Assembly (NCBI GenBank): GCA_903824295.1
Contig: CAIJWE010000031.1
Location: 1 to 37,638, forward strand
DNA: 37,638 nucleotides
Direction: 5' to 3'
Source: an uncultured Chlorobiaceae bacterium
Lineage (GTDB): Bacteria > Bacteroidota > Chlorobiia > Chlorobiales > Chlorobiaceae
Shown: positions 34,624-37,638 of the stretch, piece by piece
How positions within the stretch are numbered: position 1 is the first letter of the stretch
Layout: each line of letters opens with the position of its first letter
Notes under the pieces: generated by a model
Told to the model about the DNA's origin: nothing
Database searches by the model: none
The model's input: only the letters and a program-made list of their open reading frames with translations
Position numbers and translations under genes: made by a program

Positions 34624-35136
34624 ATGAAAAAGAAAATTTTGGCTCTCGGATGTATGGCAGCTTTGCTTGCTTTCAGTTCTGATGCTTTTGCAGCTCTCGG
34701 CACAGCGACGGCGACGATCGGAACCGCAATAAGCATTACCCAAGATGCTGGTGGCACAAATTCTGGTAACCTTGCCTTTGGTCACATAATTCCAGGCACA
34801 GGGGGAACGGTAACGATTGCACCTGACGGTACTCCTACCTTTTCTGGCAATGTAACTCTGACCACTCAGTTAACGAAATCTGCTGCCCAATTTGCAGTCA
34901 CAGGTGACGCGGGTAAAACCTACAGCGTAACTTTACCTTTAGACAATATTGTCACTATTACGAGTGGTGGAAATACGATGCATGTAGATAGCTTTACCAA
35001 AAGCTTGGCAGGAGCAGGAACACTTGACGCTAACGGTGCGCAAACATTCAAAGTTGGCGGAACACTGACTGTTGGGAGTGGTCAGCCTACCGGTGTCTAC
35101 ACAGGTACCTTTACTGTAACCGCAGCATACCAATAA
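34624..35136 (+). CDS. DUF4402 secreted protein, candidate fibre subunit 1
   Basis: 170 residues with a textbook signal peptide (cleavage after 'DAFA', residue 23). The mature part is rich in Gly, Thr and Ala and shares with its two neighbours 'LGTATATIGTAI', 'LAFGHIIPGTGGTV' and a C-terminal 'FKVGGTLTVGSGQPTGVYTGTF' (core 'KVGGTLTVG'). This is the DUF4402 pattern, all-beta proteins found beside PapD-type chaperones. No cysteines remain in the mature part. First of three paralogues before a chaperone gene, and the likely major subunit because a strong hairpin follows it. Confidence 0.85.
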   Translation: MKKKILALGCMAALLAFSSDAFAALGTATATIGTAISITQDAGGTNSGNLAFGHIIPGTGGTVTIAPDGTPTFSGNVTLTTQLTKSAAQFAVTGDAGKTYSVTLPLDNIVTITSGGNTMHVDSFTKSLAGAGTLDANGAQTFKVGGTLTVGSGQPTGVYTGTFTVTAAYQ

Positions 35137-35161
35137 GTACCTCTTTGAATAGAGTTCCTTT

Positions 35162-35200
35162 ACAGTGAAGGGCTGGAACATGTTTTCAGCACTTCACTGT
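35162..35200 (+). other. Strong hairpin after the first DUF4402 gene
   Basis: ACAGTGAAG and CTTCACTGT form a perfect nine-base-pair stem; inside it, GCTG/CAGC adds four pairs after a G-A mismatch, with an 11-base loop. No T run follows. This position and shape fit an mRNA stabiliser or attenuator that makes the first gene more abundant than those downstream. Confidence 0.65.
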
Positions 35201-35290
35201 CAGGATTTAGAAAAGCTTTAAACTGTTATACAATTTAGCTCTCTTTGGATATAATGGCTCGCAAAAAGGGATGAACCGGGTAATTTCAGC

Positions 35291-35809
35291 TTGCACAGAA
35301 AATTTTTATACATCATAGGACTGGCGGCATTATTGCTCGCATCAGGAAATGATGCGCAAGCAGCCCCAGGTACCGCAACTGCATCGATAGGAACTGCCAT
35401 AGGCTTTAATGTCCTAAGTGAATTGGCATTTGGCACAGTCGTTCCTGGAGCAGGAGGTACAGTCATAATCGATCCTGATCAACCTGATGCTACATCCCGT
35501 TCTTCAACAGGTGCTGTGATACGCGTAAGTTCTGATTACCACCCCGCACTAATTACTGTTACCGGTGACCGTCATAGTAATAGTACCTATCAGGTAACTA
35601 TACCACAAACTCCCAGAAAAATAACAAACCCTGAAGGGAAACAAATGGCGGTAACGTTATCAATCAGTAGTAACATAGACAAAGATAAAAAAGGTAAATT
35701 TGATATTAACCATAATGGTTCGTTCAAAATTGGTGGAACTCTGACTGTTGGGAAAGATCAAGCTCAGGGAGTCTATAAAGGCACCTTTGACGTGAGGGTA
35801 AATTACTGA
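35291..35809 (+). CDS. DUF4402 secreted protein, candidate fibre subunit 2
   Basis: 172 residues, a diverged paralogue of the previous gene: 'PGTATASIGTAI', 'LAFGTVVPGAGGTV', 'FKIGGTLTVGKDQAQGVYKGTF' (core 'KIGGTLTVG'). The signal peptide ends after 'DAQA' (24). The only usable start is TTG at 35291, since an in-frame stop lies about 37 bases upstream; an ATG at 35271 is out of frame. The ribosome site is poor, which suggests low expression. A basic insert 'DKDKKGKFDINHNG' near 125-138 is absent from the others. Confidence 0.8.
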   Translation: MHRKFLYIIGLAALLLASGNDAQAAPGTATASIGTAIGFNVLSELAFGTVVPGAGGTVIIDPDQPDATSRSSTGAVIRVSSDYHPALITVTGDRHSNSTYQVTIPQTPRKITNPEGKQMAVTLSISSNIDKDKKGKFDINHNGSFKIGGTLTVGKDQAQGVYKGTFDVRVNY

Positions 35810-35884
35810 ATCACTTCGACCAACCGAAAGCATAAGCCATCCCAAAAGAGTACCATTACATTAATTACCAATAAAAAAAGCAGT

Positions 35885-35890
35885 TATAAT
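35885..35890 (+). promoter_or_regulatory. TATAAT -10-like box before third DUF4402 gene
   Basis: A perfect TATAAT sits 83 bases before the third subunit gene in a 163-bp gap. No good -35 box is found 16-18 bases upstream, so a secondary promoter is only possible. Confidence 0.2.
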
Positions 35891-35972
35891 CATTCGTGAT
35901 TTTTTTACATTGAAACGTGCAGGTAAAAGAATAAGGGCGATGTGACAAGTTTCAAAAACAAAAAAATCAGGT

Positions 35973-36506
35973 ATGAAAAAATTAATTATTGCCATCTCCT
36001 GCATGGCTTCGTTATTTGCTCCTGATTTGGATGTCTATGCGGCGTCCGGCACTGCTACAGCAAAAATCGGAACAGCAATATCCATCTCTGTAGACGACAC
36101 CAACCCGGAAACAGACAGTATTACTGCTGTAAATGTAACGCATGGAGATCTTGCTTTTGGACACATCATTCCTGGCACAGGCGGAACGGTTACTGTTACC
36201 TCTGCCGGAGTTGTCACCCCTTCTGCGGGTCTGACGTTAACCACTCAGTTACCAACGGGACCTGCTCAATTTAAAGTCACTGGTGAAGCAAATTTTCATT
36301 ATTCCATAACCATGGACAGTTCGACCACCATCACCAATGGCAATGGCGACTCAATGACGGTAAACAGCCTGGAGCATAATGCAAGCGGCACTCTCGATGG
36401 TCGCGGTGAGGAGATATTCAAGGTGGGCGGAGTGCTTTCGGTTTCCAATAACCAAGTGACCGGCAGCTACACTGGCAGCTTTAACGTCGATGCTGCCTAC
36501 AATTAA
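35973..36506 (+). CDS. DUF4402 secreted protein, candidate fibre subunit 3
   Basis: 177 residues. Signal peptide 'MKKLIIAISCMASLFAPDLD' with cleavage after 'VYA' (23). The mature protein is closest to subunit 1: 'SGTATAKIGTAI', 'LAFGHIIPGTGGTVTV', 'TLTTQL' followed by 'PAQFKVTGEA', and a C-terminal 'FKVGGVLSVSNNQVTGSY'. Subunits 1 and 3 are more alike than either is to 2, suggesting that 1 and 3 arose by a later duplication. AGG is close to the ATG. 75 bp before the chaperone gene. Confidence 0.83.
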   Translation: MKKLIIAISCMASLFAPDLDVYAASGTATAKIGTAISISVDDTNPETDSITAVNVTHGDLAFGHIIPGTGGTVTVTSAGVVTPSAGLTLTTQLPTGPAQFKVTGEANFHYSITMDSSTTITNGNGDSMTVNSLEHNASGTLDGRGEEIFKVGGVLSVSNNQVTGSYTGSFNVDAAYN

Positions 36507-36581
36507 ATATTTCCCTGAATATTTCTTATCATGAAGCAACGCATTATTGCTGTGACAAAGAAAACATTTTTGTGAAGCACT

Positions 36582-37427
36582 ATGAAAATCAAACGCTTGT
36601 TCTCGACCCTCTTGATGGCGGCCGCATTCTTCGGTCCTGCCAAACCGGCGATGGCCGCAGATGAACCCGCCTCTTCAATCCAGGATCTGCTTGTAACCCC
36701 TACACGGGTTGTCTTTGAAGGGAATATGCCAACCACTGAACTGGCGCTGGTCAACCGCAGCGAGAAGCCGCATACGTATGCAATCTCCTTTGTGCAGTGC
36801 CGCATGAGCGAAACCGGTGAGATAAAGGAGATCGACGCAACTACCCCGCAAGACCCTCAGGAGCACTTTGCTGACTCCCTGGTACGTTTCTCGCCTCGAA
36901 GGGTAATCCTTGAGCCCCGCCAAGTACAGATGGTACGCATGATGCTTCGCAAGCCTGCTGATCTTGGTGATGGTGAATACCGTTCTCACCTGAGCTTTCG
37001 ACTGATTCCCACTGCCGAGAATGCGGTCAAGCCCGATTCGGTAAGCAGTGGCATACAGATCAAGCTGACACCCATTTACGGCGTATCGATTCCGGTCATT
37101 GTGCGCCAAGGTTCACTCAAAGCAACAACGAAGCTGAGTAACCTTCGTTTTGACGCCAAAAGGCTCCACCTGACCATCGAGCGCGAGGGAAGCCGATCAA
37201 CCTATGGCGATCTGGTGGTTCAATTCAGGGGCACTGGAAAAGCGGTCACGGTTGCGCAGATGAATGGCGTTGCGGTCTATACCCCCAATCCAAAACGCAC
37301 AGTCTTACTCTCACTCTCACCCCCCAAGGGTATCGAGCTTCGGGGCGGAGAATTGATCGTCCGTTATGCCACCAAAGAAAATGATACAGAACAACTTCTC
37401 GCCGAAGGCCGGATTACCGTCCCTTAA
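36582..37427 (+). CDS. PapD-like periplasmic pilus/fimbrial chaperone
   Basis: 281 residues with a signal peptide (cleavage after 'PAMA', 25). The first Ig-like domain has 'LLVTPTRVVFEGNMPTTELALVNRSE' (core 'TPTRVVFEGN'), then 'VRFSPRRVILEPRQVQMVRMMLRKP', the G-strand-like donor region of PapD chaperones. A second Ig domain follows ('KLTPIYGVSIPVIVRQG'). These proteins cap and fold subunits by donor-strand complementation. Here it follows three DUF4402 genes, so it probably handles them. No usher gene is inside the window, which ends 211 bases later. Confidence 0.85.
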   Translation: MKIKRLFSTLLMAAAFFGPAKPAMAADEPASSIQDLLVTPTRVVFEGNMPTTELALVNRSEKPHTYAISFVQCRMSETGEIKEIDATTPQDPQEHFADSLVRFSPRRVILEPRQVQMVRMMLRKPADLGDGEYRSHLSFRLIPTAENAVKPDSVSSGIQIKLTPIYGVSIPVIVRQGSLKATTKLSNLRFDAKRLHLTIEREGSRSTYGDLVVQFRGTGKAVTVAQMNGVAVYTPNPKRTVLLSLSPPKGIELRGGELIVRYATKENDTEQLLAEGRITVP

Positions 37428-37488
37428 AGCTACGCCCGTTCACTCCGTCACTCCCATAGCAATAATCCCTCCCAATCAAGCTTTTTTT

Positions 37489-37525
37489 TGCCAGGCCAAT
37501 CCTTTCCTCTCAGGATTGGCTGGCA
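37489..37525. repeat. Inverted repeat downstream of the chaperone gene
   Basis: TGCCAGGCCAATCCT pairs with AGGATTGGCTGGCA with one bulged G around an eight-base loop. A run of eight T precedes it rather than follows it on the plus strand, so it is not a canonical terminator for the chaperone gene. It may be a dispersed intergenic repeat or a 3' stabiliser. Confidence 0.5.
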
Positions 37526-37638
37526 ACCAATCTGCTACTACTCCCAGACTCTCTTTGCTCTATACAACCACCAAAAAGACAAGTGCTCCTTCCTGTTGAA
37601 TATCGTATATAAAGAGTGTTATATCATTACTTGTCAAG

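Noticed and set aside
37489-37525. Terminator for the fibre operon
   Set aside because: The T run precedes the hairpin on the plus strand, so it lacks the required 3' U tract; an usher gene may still follow.

Overview
The window looks like chromosomal DNA of an anaerobic, roughly 50% GC bacterium, most likely a green sulfur bacterium (Chlorobiaceae, Chlorobium/Pelodictyon group). This is inferred from gene content and protein style: a six-gene Flx-Hdr electron-transfer operon, a long zinc-tailed SecA, cobalamin nucleotide-loop genes, and a dockerin-like C-terminal fragment of a type I recall from Chlorobium surface proteins. No rRNA or species-specific marker is present, so the placement is not proven.

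Layout. 1-9473 is mostly core: an AT-rich leader with a 50-bp tandem repeat, an OGG1-like DNA glycosylase, an NmrA-like SDR with a terminator, then secA, purL and a bifunctional nnrE-nnrD gene. A 23-codon reading frame with a very strong ribosome-binding site ends on top of the secA start codon and could be a leader peptide. 9474-16477 is accessory: an archaeal-type fructose-bisphosphate aldolase/phosphatase, a serine-recombinase scrap, a dockerin-like scrap, a large GH16-RTX exoenzyme on the minus strand, an Rpn-nuclease scrap, a 225-bp duplicated piece of the aminotransferase gene, and a two-gene AAA ATPase/DUF4276 cassette that resembles phage-defence modules.

16478-17680 is an AlaC-type aminotransferase (minus), the source of the duplicated piece. 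18130-24946 is one tight plus-strand operon, hdrCB (fused)-hdrA-flxD-flxC-flxB-flxA, predicted to form a soluble NAD(P)H/ferredoxin/disulfide electron-transfer complex. 31010-24956 (minus) is a run of a CheB-CheR-PAS fusion, a PAS histidine kinase and a MurB that carries an extra C-terminal domain resembling a family 9 carbohydrate-binding (DOMON-like) fold. 31188-31661 is a secreted DUF2141 protein. 34114-31671 (minus) is cobU-cobT-cobS for the lower-ligand end of cobalamin synthesis.

34624-37427 (plus) holds three secreted DUF4402 paralogues followed by a PapD-like periplasmic chaperone. This looks like the start of a chaperone-usher type surface-fibre operon; any usher would lie beyond the right edge. 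A perfect 9-bp-arm hairpin sits after the first subunit gene. No tRNA, rRNA, CRISPR array or intact insertion sequence was seen.
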